From Prevotella melaninogenica (GTDB taxonomy: Bacteria; Bacteroidota; Bacteroidia; Bacteroidales; Bacteroidaceae), in contig NZ_CP072359.1 of assembly GCF_018128065.1 (NCBI RefSeq), positions 992,001-1,056,000 of the forward strand: a stretch of DNA of 64,000 nt, written 5' to 3'. The notes beneath the pieces are model-generated. The model saw only the letters and a list, made by a program, of their open reading frames with translations, searched no databases and had not been told where the DNA came from. Below are positions 54,787 to 64,000 of the stretch, in pieces. A program made the translations under genes and the position numbers. Every line of letters begins with the position of its first letter. The first letter of the stretch is position 1.

Positions 54787-55407
54787 TTAAGGGAGGATGA
54801 TATAAGCGCAGAAAGGTGCTTTTATTTTGTCAATACCCTCTTGATTTTGATATTCGTGTACGGCTAAAGGTTTTACGATGGTGAAACCATCTTCTGATAC
54901 TGCTGAGATGGTAGCGTGAACAGAAGAGTTTTGTGGTCCAACACCGTTCACCCAAAGGAACATTGGGAAGCCTGAACGAGCCTTAAAGGTTACTATATGT
55001 TCCTTGTTTTTTGTCAATAGGAAATCAGTCCCTTGTGCTCGTTGGTCTGTTCCTATTGTACGGAGCTTTTTATCTGCATCAATATATCGGATAACATAGC
55101 GCGAATCAACTTTATCAGTTGTTCCGCTCTCACCCGCAAAACTCTGTTCCTTGAAAGAACAAGTGAGTGTTACTTTATAGGTTCTTACGTTCTGTGTGAT
55201 TTCTACTCCTGGATAGACAAAGTCGGATACAGAGGCATAAGGGTCACCCAACTGTATAACTTGGTCTTCGTACGACACCTTCGGCTTTTCTATTCCACCA
55301 AAGGGAAAAAGTTTATTATAGTCTTCCTCGGCGTAATCCTCACTACTTCGTGAGCAGCTCACAGCAAGCAGTGCCAGAAAGAAAACGGCATATTTACTTC
55401 GTATCAT
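54787..55407 (-). CDS. Lipoprotein of unknown function
   Basis: 206 residues, SPII signal (LALLAVSC, lipid Cys18). A beta-rich body with NVRTYKVTLTCSFKEQSF, SRYVIRYIDADKKLRTIG and SGFPMFLWVNGVGPQN. It occupies the position where related cassettes often carry a HmuY-type heme-binding lipoprotein, but no HmuY motif is recognised. Function unknown. Confidence 0.7.
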   Translation of the reverse strand: MIRSKYAVFFLALLAVSCSRSSEDYAEEDYNKLFPFGGIEKPKVSYEDQVIQLGDPYASVSDFVYPGVEITQNVRTYKVTLTCSFKEQSFAGESGTTDKVDSRYVIRYIDADKKLRTIGTDQRAQGTDFLLTKNKEHIVTFKARSGFPMFLWVNGVGPQNSSVHATISAVSEDGFTIVKPLAVHEYQNQEGIDKIKAPFCAYIILP

Positions 55408-55454
55408 ATTTCTTTACTTTTACTTTCCTAAAGGTTTTTATTGTCTTCTGCATA

Positions 55455-56489
55455 TTATTCTATGGGAGCATCATAAATTTCAGCACGGAGACCCGTGAAC
55501 TCTCCTTCAGGGTGCAGATGCTTACTTACAAGGCGGCTACGACGTAGGAGAGGGTCATAGACCGACACCAGTTCTGCCACAAAGCGATTGCCAACACGCT
55601 CAAAGTCGAAGAACATCGTCTTGCTGTCATAACGCAGTCCTGAACGGAACGTAATACCTTGCTCTGTTCCTGTATAACCAGAGCCGAGACCTGTGATTTC
55701 CTTTGCAGGATAGTCAGGGATTGGGTTCTTCTTCTGAGTAAAGAGGAAAAGATAATACTTCTTCTCTTTAATTTCCTTCAGCAGTGCCTGATTGGTTTCT
55801 ACCTTACGTTTAATATAGAGGTCGCTACGGAAATAGGTACGACCACCACGATGAATGAGCAATTGTGGATTAATCATCTGCTCGAAGTAGGTACGATTCT
55901 CGTATGCCTTTTGTGCCGTTTGAAGCATATCTTCTTTGTTCTTCAGCTTTGTAAAAACGATATATTCACGAGCTGGCTGCAGATAAGATGCTGTGCGAAA
56001 AACCAGTTCGCCGTCTTCATTCTTACCTGTATAAAGAAAGTCTGAAGAACCTGCAAAACGGTCGTTAACCAACTGATGTAGGTAGTTATAGGTAATAAAG
56101 CTCAATTGAGTATAGCTGTTCCGACCAATGAGATACTCACTTTTCTGCACTTCTGATACAGATTGAGCAGTGTAATCGGCACGCATTTCTACGGTATTGT
56201 CTGCATTAAACTTCATCGTAAAACAGTCGCCACCATAGCCGTAACGTCCTCTGAAACCGCTGTGAGGTATAAGTTCTGAGGGGTTAGAAAATAGCAATGA
56301 GTCGGTCTTTGGAAAATAGATGACTCTCCAGCCGTACGGTGCGTTCACAAGTTCATCTTTCAGGGAAGTAATGCTTTCGCTGCTACGCTGTGATGGTGAC
56401 TTATCAAAGACATCATCATTAGACGAGCAGGCTGCCAGAACGAGTAAGGGCAGTACGAAGCTGTATCGGAATATCTTTTTATAATTCAT
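55455..56489 (-). CDS. DUF4302 lipoprotein
   Basis: 344 residues with an SPII signal (LPLLVLAACS, lipid Cys21). The DUF4302 family start is clear in SLKDELVNAPYGWRVIYFP and YGYGGDCFTMKFNADNTVEM. DUF4302 proteins occur with SusC, SusD and a Peptidase_Mx1-like lipoprotein in Bacteroidetes surface-uptake operons. It starts 4 bp after the metallopeptidase-like gene. Confidence 0.85.
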   Translation of the reverse strand: MNYKKIFRYSFVLPLLVLAACSSNDDVFDKSPSQRSSESITSLKDELVNAPYGWRVIYFPKTDSLLFSNPSELIPHSGFRGRYGYGGDCFTMKFNADNTVEMRADYTAQSVSEVQKSEYLIGRNSYTQLSFITYNYLHQLVNDRFAGSSDFLYTGKNEDGELVFRTASYLQPAREYIVFTKLKNKEDMLQTAQKAYENRTYFEQMINPQLLIHRGGRTYFRSDLYIKRKVETNQALLKEIKEKKYYLFLFTQKKNPIPDYPAKEITGLGSGYTGTEQGITFRSGLRYDSKTMFFDFERVGNRFVAELVSVYDPLLRRSRLVSKHLHPEGEFTGLRAEIYDAPIE

Positions 56490-56493
56490 TTCT

Positions 56494-57453
56494 TTAATGC
56501 TGTTTTATGTAAGAGTATAGTCTGCGGACAGAGATATCCTGCATCTGCTTGAGATTAATCTGCCAAGACTTCTGTATATATTCGTTGACAAAGGTCTGCT
56601 TCTCTATAAACTCCTTATAGGCCTGTTCAGCCTCCTTGGCATAACGTTGTGATACTTCTGGATCTATATCCGTATCAGGAGTTTGAGCTGTAAGGGCTGC
56701 ATCTGCCAATTCTTTTGGTTTTGAAGTCAGTGTAGCACTAATGATTTCAGCAAAATCGTCTTCAGCAGAAAGGAAAGAGAGCATTGTATAGAAGCCACGC
56801 TTGTTAGCATAACCATCAAGTCCGAACTTCTCCTTACCAGTACGGGCATAGCTCAAAGGTGCTGATATTTGCTCAGTAGAACCTGTATAACGATGACCAC
56901 TAATGTTGAAAAACTTATCACGGTCATAGGGAATCAACTGCATGAGACGCTTAGCCAATTGATGATGTACGCTTCGCATAAGGACATAAACCTTATCTGA
57001 ATCGTTTGGCTCAAAGCTGTTGACGTGATATAGACACATCTCTGCTGCTGTCAGTCGGTGGTTATAGAGTCGTTCCACACCATTTTCATCTGGATTACCA
57101 CCGCCATAGAGGTAGAGTCTTATCGGAGCACGTCCTCGTAGGAAGCCCTTACCACCAACACCCTCAAGCTCGTAAGTCTCCAATCCTATTTCTTTTACTG
57201 CTTCAAGTACAGCACGCACTTTCTCTATCTTTGGTGGATAGATAAATGTTCCCGTTGCACCTGCATTTTTCTCCCAGCGGTAGACAACTTCAATACCATA
57301 GGGTTTTGTGATATTATCGAGAATCCATTTGTCGAGTTCAGTGCTCTCTATCTGTTTTTTACCATCATTGACCACACTTCTCTCGTTCAGCTTTTCGTCG
57401 CCACACCCTACGAGGATGAGTGTTGTGAGGAAGACTAAAAATATCTTTTTCAT
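56494..57453 (-). CDS. Peptidase_Mx1-like lipoprotein with degenerate zinc site
   Basis: 319 residues with an SPII signal (LTTLILVGC, lipid Cys17). The domain has IEVVYRWEKN and IRLYLYGGG, and EDDFAEIISA (about 230-238), the conserved third-ligand region. The usual HExxH motif is replaced: the segment at about 162-172 reads HHQLAKRLMQ, which aligns as HQxxK against HEFxH. Two of the key residues (Glu and second His) are changed, so proteolysis is unlikely and a binding or structural role is inferred. Confidence 0.8.
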   Translation of the reverse strand: MKKIFLVFLTTLILVGCGDEKLNERSVVNDGKKQIESTELDKWILDNITKPYGIEVVYRWEKNAGATGTFIYPPKIEKVRAVLEAVKEIGLETYELEGVGGKGFLRGRAPIRLYLYGGGNPDENGVERLYNHRLTAAEMCLYHVNSFEPNDSDKVYVLMRSVHHQLAKRLMQLIPYDRDKFFNISGHRYTGSTEQISAPLSYARTGKEKFGLDGYANKRGFYTMLSFLSAEDDFAEIISATLTSKPKELADAALTAQTPDTDIDPEVSQRYAKEAEQAYKEFIEKQTFVNEYIQKSWQINLKQMQDISVRRLYSYIKQH

Positions 57454-57544
57454 ATTTGTTTGATTACTTTTCTTTGTCAGTTATAATATTACGTAAGCAA
57501 CTTTTTTATCTGCATCATCTGATGTATTTTCTGAAACTGACATA

Positions 57545-59074
57545 TTATCTAATCGGTTCATTACGTTCTCTTGGATTAGGGGCAAGACCACGCTGAATAG
57601 CTTCTGCTGGTATCTGTAATACCTTACGTGGATCGTCTTTCTCCAAAGGGAAGTAATAGGAACTCTTGGATGAACGTTTCACAGCCAGATGGAAGCGACG
57701 GATATCAAACCAACGTAAGCCTTCTTGATAGAACTCCTTGCGACGGAAGTCGAGGAAGAGTTTTATCATTGCCAGCTGTTTCAGTGTCAGACCATAGAAT
57801 GGTGTGTAAATGTTATAGTTTTGGCTGTTGGTAGAGGTATAGACAGAGCGTTCTATAGAAGGGAAGAAACCAAACTTGCCTTGCATATACTGCAGATAGT
57901 CATCAATAGCACGGTTGTATTCTTTGAGCATAGCATAAGCCTCCATACGGTTTAAGAGGACTTCATCAACGGTAAAGAGAATATTGGTTACAAAAAGACC
58001 ACGTGGTTTAGACCCTGTACTCTCTACGTTTGATAGTTCATCAAATTTAGAGAGATAGCGACCAGTTGTTACTGGTGCTGGTGAAGCAGTGAAGATGTAT
58101 GTGCCGATGAAGTTCATTTTTTCATAATCACGTGCACCTTCTATACCTGTCTGTGCAAATACCTTGTCAACGGTTGTAATTGTAGGACCATACTTTTCTG
58201 TTGGTATTGTGCGTGCCAGACGTGACTCTGTTGTAGTCATCAACAGATTGGCAGGTTCATCAGTTGCATTATATCGGCGGAAAAGGTTATTGTGATTAAA
58301 CTCGTATGTATTAGCATACTGCCTCCAAGGACGTAACATCTGCTTCGGATCACCGCCCAAGACATAATCAGCATAGGCAACAACCGTCTTCCAATCACCT
58401 TTCATCAAGTAGAAACGAGACGCAAAGGCATAAGCTGCACGCTTATTGAAATGGAACTTAGGGTGCTTGTAGAATTTGTCTGATACCAAAGAAATACCTA
58501 GCTTCAAGTCCTTTTCAATCTGGTCATATACTTCACTCACCGTTCCACGCTCATAGTTAACAAGGGCATGCTTCTCTGGTTTTGTGATATAAGGAATACC
58601 CATGTCGGTAGATTTCCCACCATAAGGTTCAGACCAAATATTAACCAACATAAAATGGAGATAGGCTCTAAGGAGGAATGCTTCGCCATATAGAGCCTTC
58701 ACGCGCTCAGTCTTAGGATAATGACTGAGCAACTCAAGTGCCTTATTTGCCTGTGCAATACCTTTATAGCAAGCGTTCCAATAGTTCAACGGAGTGTCAA
58801 GGTCTTCCTGGTCGTAGTCCTCCCAGAAATACATTGCCTCATTCAGACGTGAGTGAATACCGTTAACACGTTCAGCCACGTTGTCTGTTCGTGGTTCGAG
58901 GAAAGGAATATAGCTTGCTTCAGGGTAAGCACCCGTAAGTAGTTCTGCTATCTTATCTTCGGAGTCAATCTCGACATCAAGTTCTGAATCAGGACTCTTG
59001 TCAAGGTAATCGTTACAGCTGCTGAACAGAAAAGCAGCTGCTGTAAACAGTAATAAATATATCTTTGTCTTCAT
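57545..59074 (-). CDS. SusD/RagB-family nutrient-binding lipoprotein
   Basis: 509 residues, SPII signal (AAAFLFSSC, lipid Cys20). SusD features: NDYLDKSPDSELDVEIDSED near the start, TPR-like helices (YWNACYKGIAQANKALELL, YGEAFLLRAYLHFMLVNIW), and the C-terminal family block LDFRRKEFYQEGLRWFDIRRF. It forms the lid of the SusC barrel. It starts 11 bp after the susC stop. The ligand is not predictable. Confidence 0.95.
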   Translation of the reverse strand: MKTKIYLLLFTAAAFLFSSCNDYLDKSPDSELDVEIDSEDKIAELLTGAYPEASYIPFLEPRTDNVAERVNGIHSRLNEAMYFWEDYDQEDLDTPLNYWNACYKGIAQANKALELLSHYPKTERVKALYGEAFLLRAYLHFMLVNIWSEPYGGKSTDMGIPYITKPEKHALVNYERGTVSEVYDQIEKDLKLGISLVSDKFYKHPKFHFNKRAAYAFASRFYLMKGDWKTVVAYADYVLGGDPKQMLRPWRQYANTYEFNHNNLFRRYNATDEPANLLMTTTESRLARTIPTEKYGPTITTVDKVFAQTGIEGARDYEKMNFIGTYIFTASPAPVTTGRYLSKFDELSNVESTGSKPRGLFVTNILFTVDEVLLNRMEAYAMLKEYNRAIDDYLQYMQGKFGFFPSIERSVYTSTNSQNYNIYTPFYGLTLKQLAMIKLFLDFRRKEFYQEGLRWFDIRRFHLAVKRSSKSSYYFPLEKDDPRKVLQIPAEAIQRGLAPNPRERNEPIR

Positions 59075-59085
59075 ATTCTGTTGTG

Positions 59086-62000
59086 TTAGAAACCAACGTT
59101 CAACGTTATTGTGTACTGCTTTGGTGTAGGCATTGATACACCACCTGACTTGTAATACTCTGGGTCTTGTCCTTTCAGTTTCTTGTCCGAATAGAGCAGG
59201 AAAGGATTTGTCAGATTCAAGTTCAGATTCATAGAGTGGAGACGTATCTTTTTGAGGAAGTTCTCTGGAACGGTATATGCCAAAGAGATATTCTTCATAC
59301 GTACAAAACTACCATCAGCTACCTGTTTCTGTGAGAAGTTATAGGTATTGTAGGCACGTTCTATATTCTCTTTACCTACTGCAGCAATGAGTTCCTGAGA
59401 TGGGAGCACAGGTACATCTGTTTTGTACTCATCACCAGGGTTGAGCCAACGATTATAGTATGACTTAGAGAAGACGTTTAAATCACCAAACTCTGGATCA
59501 AAAGTTGGATTCAGTCGAATCTTATTACCAGCTTGAACTGTGAGGAAGAAAGAAAGTTCCCAGTTCTTATACTTCAGAGTGTTAGATAGACCACCGATGA
59601 CACGAGGCTCTATCGGACCATGGTAAATAAGATAGGTCTTAGCATACTGTGCATCAAGGAAGTCGGCACCCGCAATCTTTGAGAGCTCGCTTTGGTTCAT
59701 GGGATAACGTCCGAAGTCGAAAGTTGGCAGTCCCTGATTGTTGAGCCCTTGGAAATTAAAGGAGAAGAGGGAACCACGTGGGTAATTCACGATATTGCCA
59801 CGACCTCTTCCTGCCACCATATCAAAGGCATTCGGACTATTCAAAAGACGTGTAATCTTTTGGTTCATTGCGCTCACAGTAAGGCTGGTAGTCCACTTGA
59901 AGTCCTCAGTAAGGATATTTTTTGTATGAATACCCAACTCAATACCTTGTGTACGCATGTCACCGAAGTTGGCATACTTATAATATTGTCCACCTACACC
60001 TGATGTACGTACAAGGTCAATGAGGTCGAAAGTGTTACGCTGGTAGACGTCCAATGTCGTACTAATGCGGTTTTCAAAGAGTCCTAACTCCGCACCAATA
60101 TTCAATTCATACATCTTCTCCCAAGTCAAGTCACGGTTTTCGAGATGTCGAATATTGAATTTACTCTCTCTGTCGTCTAAAGAATGACGGTTTACAATAC
60201 CGCTCTTATAGATAGAGTTGGCATTGATAGCCTCTTCGTTCATTTTGGCGGTAAGTCCATAGCTGACACGCAGGGCAAGGCGAGAAATAGTCTTGTTTTC
60301 CTTCATAAAGTTTTCCTGGTCAATATTCCATTTTCCACCCACATTCCAGGTTGGTAACCACAATGCGCGTGCACCTTTACCCGAAGTGTTGGAGCCTTCA
60401 ACATTGAGGACAGTATTGAATACATACTTACCAGCATAGCCATAGGTGCCGTTGAAAGAGAATGTTACGCCACGATCTGTACGTTTATGTAGGTTGAAAT
60501 AGTCACTTCCTTCATTGATTAGTTTGTTAAATATCAAAGGATTAGTATATATCTGATTGCCACGGTCATACTGTATTCCATAACCTTGGAAAGGGTTAGT
60601 CGTGCGGACAGCAGAGCGGAACTCAGAGAAAGCAAAACCTTTGATATCATGCTCCTGAATGCGTTTGTCGAAGTCTAAGGCAAGACGTGCAAGGAAGCTC
60701 TTAAGCGTAGCTTCAGTCTTATTGTAGATACCACCATTTGGTAGTCCTACCTTAGGCTGTAGTTGTGGATTGTCCTTATCGTGCACCAGATAGATGTTTT
60801 GCTGTGCAACATAAGGATTCTCGTTGGCTCTGAATGCCTGAATGATGTTTGACCCCTCGTGTATCTCGTGTTTTGTGCTGGTATGAGCATGACGAGTTGA
60901 GAGTAAGGTCTTGAGAGCAAGGTTGTTGTTGATTTTGTAAGTTGCTTCTCCCTGTATCTTGAAATCAAGCACATCAATGTTCATCTTATTGTTAGCATAC
61001 TCGTTAAAGATGTTGAAAGGTGCCCAGTTATTGCGATAAAAGGACAGGCTTCCATCCTCATTGTAGGGGCTAAGTGTGCGACTTGTGCCGAGAGCATAAG
61101 AGAAGGGGTTGATGTCAAAGTCGCGTTCAAAGACACCGATTGTACTGTTCTTACGCTGTGGCATCGTGCCTGGCGCCTTCTGTGAACGAATATTACCCTG
61201 TACGCTGAGCGTTGTTGTCAGCTTGTCATTGATATAGTAGGTATTCTTCAAATTGGCTGTTAGTCGGCTTACTTTATCGGCAATCGTCCACCCAGCATCG
61301 TGATAGTAACCAATTGATGCATAGGTAGCTGAGTTCTTACCACCACCAGAGAGTGTAATAGCATGATTGGTGACAGGATTCAATGTGAATAAGAGGTTGA
61401 ACCAGTCAGTATTGGCATACTCACGCTGGCGAAGGAAGTTAAGTCTTGCTTCAGGTGTGTTTGGCAGATAGTATTCACCCGTAGCAGGGTTGATAGTACT
61501 CACCGCCTTGTAAAGCTGATAGAAGATTCCACTTCGGCGACCATAAAGTGAATTGCTGATACCGAAGTAACCCTTGTCGTTCATTTCCTGATATAGTGAC
61601 ATTGTCTCTTGCGAGTTAAGTAAGTCGAAGCTACTGTAACGAGGTTTCATTCGTATCGTATTCTCTGTAGAGTAAGTCACACGCAATGGTGTATCTCTGC
61701 GTCCAGTCTTAGTGGTGACAACAATCACACCATTCAGCGCACGGGCACCATAAACAGAGGTAGCTGAAGCATCCTTGAGCACTTGTATGTCTTGAATATC
61801 TGCGGGATTAAGCCCCGATACAGCTGAACTGATGAGCGTTACTGCATCTCCAGAAGCCAACTGATCAAGGCTAAGGTGTACAAGGTCTTCATACACAGCA
61901 CCGTCAATCACCCATAATGGCTGTACGTTACCAATTATAGAGGCACCACCACGGATGTTGATGCGGGGAGCTGAACCGAATGTTCCAGAGATATTTTGGA

Positions 62001-62463
62001 TGGACAAACCTGGTACGCGACCTTCGAGCATACGCGAAACGTCAGCTATACCTTCAAGTTTAATATCATCCATTTTAACGGATGTTGCTGCACCTGTATA
62101 AACACGGTTGCGGATATTTTGATAACCCGTTACGACAACCTCATCAATCTGTCGGCTGTCGCTTTTTAGGACGATATCCAGTTTTTGGCTACCTGTTATC
62201 TTTACGCTTTTACCAATCATTCCGACATAGCTTGCGCGAAGCGTTTGACCAGCAGATGCCTTGATAGTAAAGTGACCGTCAACGTCTGTTACGGTTTTTA
62301 CCTTCGTTTCAATCGCCTCCACGTATGCACCAATGAGTGCTTCTCCCTGTTCATCCTTTACCGTTCCCGAAACCGTATCAGCTGTCTGTGCTGCTGCTGT
62401 AAGAACACAGAAGAGGGACAAGACTATTGTCAGTACTTTATTTAATTTTGTAAGTCTGTACAT
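59086..62463 (-). CDS. SusC/RagA-family TonB-dependent receptor
   Basis: 1125 residues, complete. Signal peptide (TIVLSLFCVLTAAAQ), carboxypeptidase-regulatory-like domain (GTVKDEQGEALIGAYVEA), QIDEVVVTGYQ, plug with INIRGGASIIGNVQPLWVIDGAV and IQDIQVLKDASATSVYGARALNGVIVV, then the 22-strand barrel ending MPTPKQYTITLNVGF. Unlike the receptor at the left edge it has no STN domain, so it is not expected to signal to an anti-sigma factor. Begins 57 bp after the restored stop of the TonB receptor at the right edge, probably the same transcript. Confidence 0.97.
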   Translation of the reverse strand: MYRLTKLNKVLTIVLSLFCVLTAAAQTADTVSGTVKDEQGEALIGAYVEAIETKVKTVTDVDGHFTIKASAGQTLRASYVGMIGKSVKITGSQKLDIVLKSDSRQIDEVVVTGYQNIRNRVYTGAATSVKMDDIKLEGIADVSRMLEGRVPGLSIQNISGTFGSAPRINIRGGASIIGNVQPLWVIDGAVYEDLVHLSLDQLASGDAVTLISSAVSGLNPADIQDIQVLKDASATSVYGARALNGVIVVTTKTGRRDTPLRVTYSTENTIRMKPRYSSFDLLNSQETMSLYQEMNDKGYFGISNSLYGRRSGIFYQLYKAVSTINPATGEYYLPNTPEARLNFLRQREYANTDWFNLLFTLNPVTNHAITLSGGGKNSATYASIGYYHDAGWTIADKVSRLTANLKNTYYINDKLTTTLSVQGNIRSQKAPGTMPQRKNSTIGVFERDFDINPFSYALGTSRTLSPYNEDGSLSFYRNNWAPFNIFNEYANNKMNIDVLDFKIQGEATYKINNNLALKTLLSTRHAHTSTKHEIHEGSNIIQAFRANENPYVAQQNIYLVHDKDNPQLQPKVGLPNGGIYNKTEATLKSFLARLALDFDKRIQEHDIKGFAFSEFRSAVRTTNPFQGYGIQYDRGNQIYTNPLIFNKLINEGSDYFNLHKRTDRGVTFSFNGTYGYAGKYVFNTVLNVEGSNTSGKGARALWLPTWNVGGKWNIDQENFMKENKTISRLALRVSYGLTAKMNEEAINANSIYKSGIVNRHSLDDRESKFNIRHLENRDLTWEKMYELNIGAELGLFENRISTTLDVYQRNTFDLIDLVRTSGVGGQYYKYANFGDMRTQGIELGIHTKNILTEDFKWTTSLTVSAMNQKITRLLNSPNAFDMVAGRGRGNIVNYPRGSLFSFNFQGLNNQGLPTFDFGRYPMNQSELSKIAGADFLDAQYAKTYLIYHGPIEPRVIGGLSNTLKYKNWELSFFLTVQAGNKIRLNPTFDPEFGDLNVFSKSYYNRWLNPGDEYKTDVPVLPSQELIAAVGKENIERAYNTYNFSQKQVADGSFVRMKNISLAYTVPENFLKKIRLHSMNLNLNLTNPFLLYSDKKLKGQDPEYYKSGGVSMPTPKQYTITLNVGF

Positions 62464-62520
62464 TACTGTTCTATAATAATGATTCTATTTATTCTATCAA
62501 CTATGATTTCACTTGGTACG

Positions 62521-64000
62521 TTACAGTTTCAACTGTAATCCTCCATAGATACCAAATGGATGACCTGCACGCAGTCCTGATGGATGACGTGACACAAGAT
62601 ACTTTTATTAGCGAGATTGATGGCATTCAGTGTAAGTGTCAGTTTTTGTTGACATGTCCCTTTACTGAAGCATCCAAGATGAGATGTGCAGGAATCTTCT
62701 CACGCTCTGCGATGCGTCCATGACCAGGTGCTGTTCTCATATCGCCATTGTAGCGAGCACCGAAGTTAGCTTCCAACCATTTATGCTCCAATCCTATTTG
62801 TGCATTGAAGGCATGCTTATATATATAAGGTATCTCATCACCATAGACGACTGAACCCCATGCTGAACTAACAAAGTCATTTTTCATCTTGGTATTAGTA
62901 TAGGTGTATGATAGCTGTATAGGGAGTTGGAAACCCCAATGGCGTGGAATTGGATGATAAGAACATAAGAATTCAAGACCATTCACCATTGCCTTGCCTA
63001 CATTGAACTGTTCAAGCGTACCCTGACCACCCTGTGCAGCAAGGTCGCTTCCTAACATATTTGAATAGTTGTTGACAAAGGCTATCATCTCGCAGCGTAA
63101 GTTCTTAGTTGTCAGACGAAGCCCTGACTCAATGTTCACACTGCTTTCTGCTTTCTGATTAAGTGTGGCACTTGGAGGAGCAAAACCCTTGTGGATTCCA
63201 CCTATGATTGAAAGAATTGGCATCACTTTAATGTTGAGACCTAAACCAGGAAGGACAGCACGTGCGTGGTTAGGTGTTTCGATGCGTATCTTACCTGTGC
63301 GACGAGGATCGGATGTGGTGTAATTGCGATTTAATAGTTCTACATCTTCATAGCGCATACCTACGTTCAAGGTGACAATACCCTTCGACCATTTTCCCAT
63401 CCAGTAGCCTGAAAAGGCGTGAGCTGTGGTGATACGATTTGCCTGGCTACCAGGTAAACCTGCAAGGAACAGACTCATCTTGCCATCCTGCATAGCATAG
63501 CCGTCGTCATGCTGAAAACGGTCTTCACTGTCAGTATGATAGCGCAAACCTATCTCAGCTGTTAGATATCCATTCCATAGCTTGGTACGGTATTCTGCTT
63601 TAGACTGTACGCCACGTGAATGATACACACGGTTGTTGGCTCGTACCATCAATGCTTCTCCTGCATAGTTTTTCTTACCAGTGACAATATCAAAGTAATC
63701 GTGATTGGTTTCAGGATCTGCCAGTACTTCAGAAATGGAACGACGCTCAGCCTTGGTGATACCTGCTCGCACTTCGTTGAGTTTGTACCAGTTACGGAAG
63801 AAATAGTTATAATATAAATTAGTCGTTATCTTCCATTTGTTACCCGACTCAATCAGATAGGTTGCTACCCACTGAGTGTGACGTGTCTTGAGGTTGTCCT
63901 TCTGTGCACCTGCATAGCGGAAGTAAGGACGCTGAGCAAAATCGCTCTCTGATAATCCCAAGTAGGTTTCGTCAGATGTTTCATTCGCAAAACCAAACTT
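62521..64000 (-). CDS. TonB-dependent receptor (FecA/siderophore type), partial, two C-terminal frameshifts
   Basis: The barrel part of a FecA-like receptor enters from the right edge (in frame through KFGFANETSDETYLGLSESD). Signature segments include WVATYLIESGNKWKITTNLYYN, GIHKGFAPPSA, NYSNMLGSDLAAQGG and EIPYIYKHAFNAQIGLE. The main frame stops at 62639 after KGHVNKN. The expected end continues in other frames: LTLTLNAINLANK and then YLVSRHPSGLRAGHPFGIYGG to a stop at 62521-62523. One missing base in each of the runs 62643-62647 and 62603-62606 restores it. The N-terminus and plug are outside the window. An iron or related ligand is inferred from the family. Confidence 0.88.

Noticed and set aside
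54787-55407. HmuY heme-binding lipoprotein
   Set aside because: The position in the operon fits, but no HmuY sequence motif could be recognised, so the gene is left as unknown.

Overview
The window looks like a chromosomal segment of a Bacteroidales bacterium, most likely an oral-type Prevotella. This is inferred from several things: SusC/SusD pairs, the type IX secretion (T9SS) genes porX and porW, promoters of the Bacteroidetes form (TTTG, about 20 nt, then TAnnTTTG just before the start site), an M13/M3/C69 peptidase complement, and moderate-to-low GC. Species was not determined.

Layout. 1-2960: 5' part of a SusC/RagA receptor with an N-terminal STN signalling domain, on the minus strand and running off the left edge. 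3.8-11.3 kb: a minus-strand run aroA - small membrane protein - porW - porX - tsaE. 11.4 kb: tRNA-Pro(GGG), then about 1.1 kb without genes and a decayed IS1634-like element (12.6-14.7 kb). 15.1-24.5 kb (minus): zinc-ribbon membrane lipoprotein, a U32/RlhA-type protein carrying a 30-bp tandem repeat, metA, an M13 peptidase and an ABC-F ATPase. 25.5-33.2 kb (plus): Dcp-type M3 peptidase, an L,D-transpeptidase-like protein, a small exported protein, Tex, and three small membrane proteins. 33.5-34.9 kb (minus): infC-rpmI-rplT. 35.6-45.0 kb (plus): ileS, a DksA-like protein, lspA, a DUF4296 lipoprotein, a small protein, an M23 peptidase and a C69 dipeptidase. 45.7-47.8 kb (minus): a YhcH-family protein and an SLC13 transporter. 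48.0-50.2 kb (plus): binding protein and permease of an iron/cobalamin-type ABC importer, without its ATPase. 50.5-64 kb (minus): a ten-gene run made of a TonB-dependent receptor, SusC, SusD, five lipoproteins (including a degenerate metallopeptidase, DUF4302 and DUF4856), a fibronectin-III protein and an LRR protein with a T9SS-like C-terminal tail.

The genes connect as follows. PorX and PorW belong to T9SS control and assembly, and the LRR protein at the end of the last operon looks like a T9SS cargo. The TonB receptor, the SusCD pair, the DUF4856 (imelysin-like) protein and the nearby FecCD-type importer together suggest acquisition of an iron-containing or other scarce ligand; this is inference.

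The most unusual feature is the density of dispersed repeats. (a) A GC-rich palindromic element (core CCCTCC-loop-GGAGGG) occurs about 16 times. It is often in inverted pairs around unrelated spacers, and several pairs lie in frame inside housekeeping genes (tex, rlhA, the ABC-F gene). (b) A ~250-bp intergenic element occurs four times, spaced about 10-11 kb apart. (c) Low-complexity families (TGGGTGTTGGGTGATGGG-like, CTTTGAAC-like, ACAAGTTAAC-like) touch gene ends or sit inside genes. Separately, aroA and the right-edge TonB receptor each appear frameshifted by one missing A in the same AAAAGTATC context, which may be a sequencing artefact.
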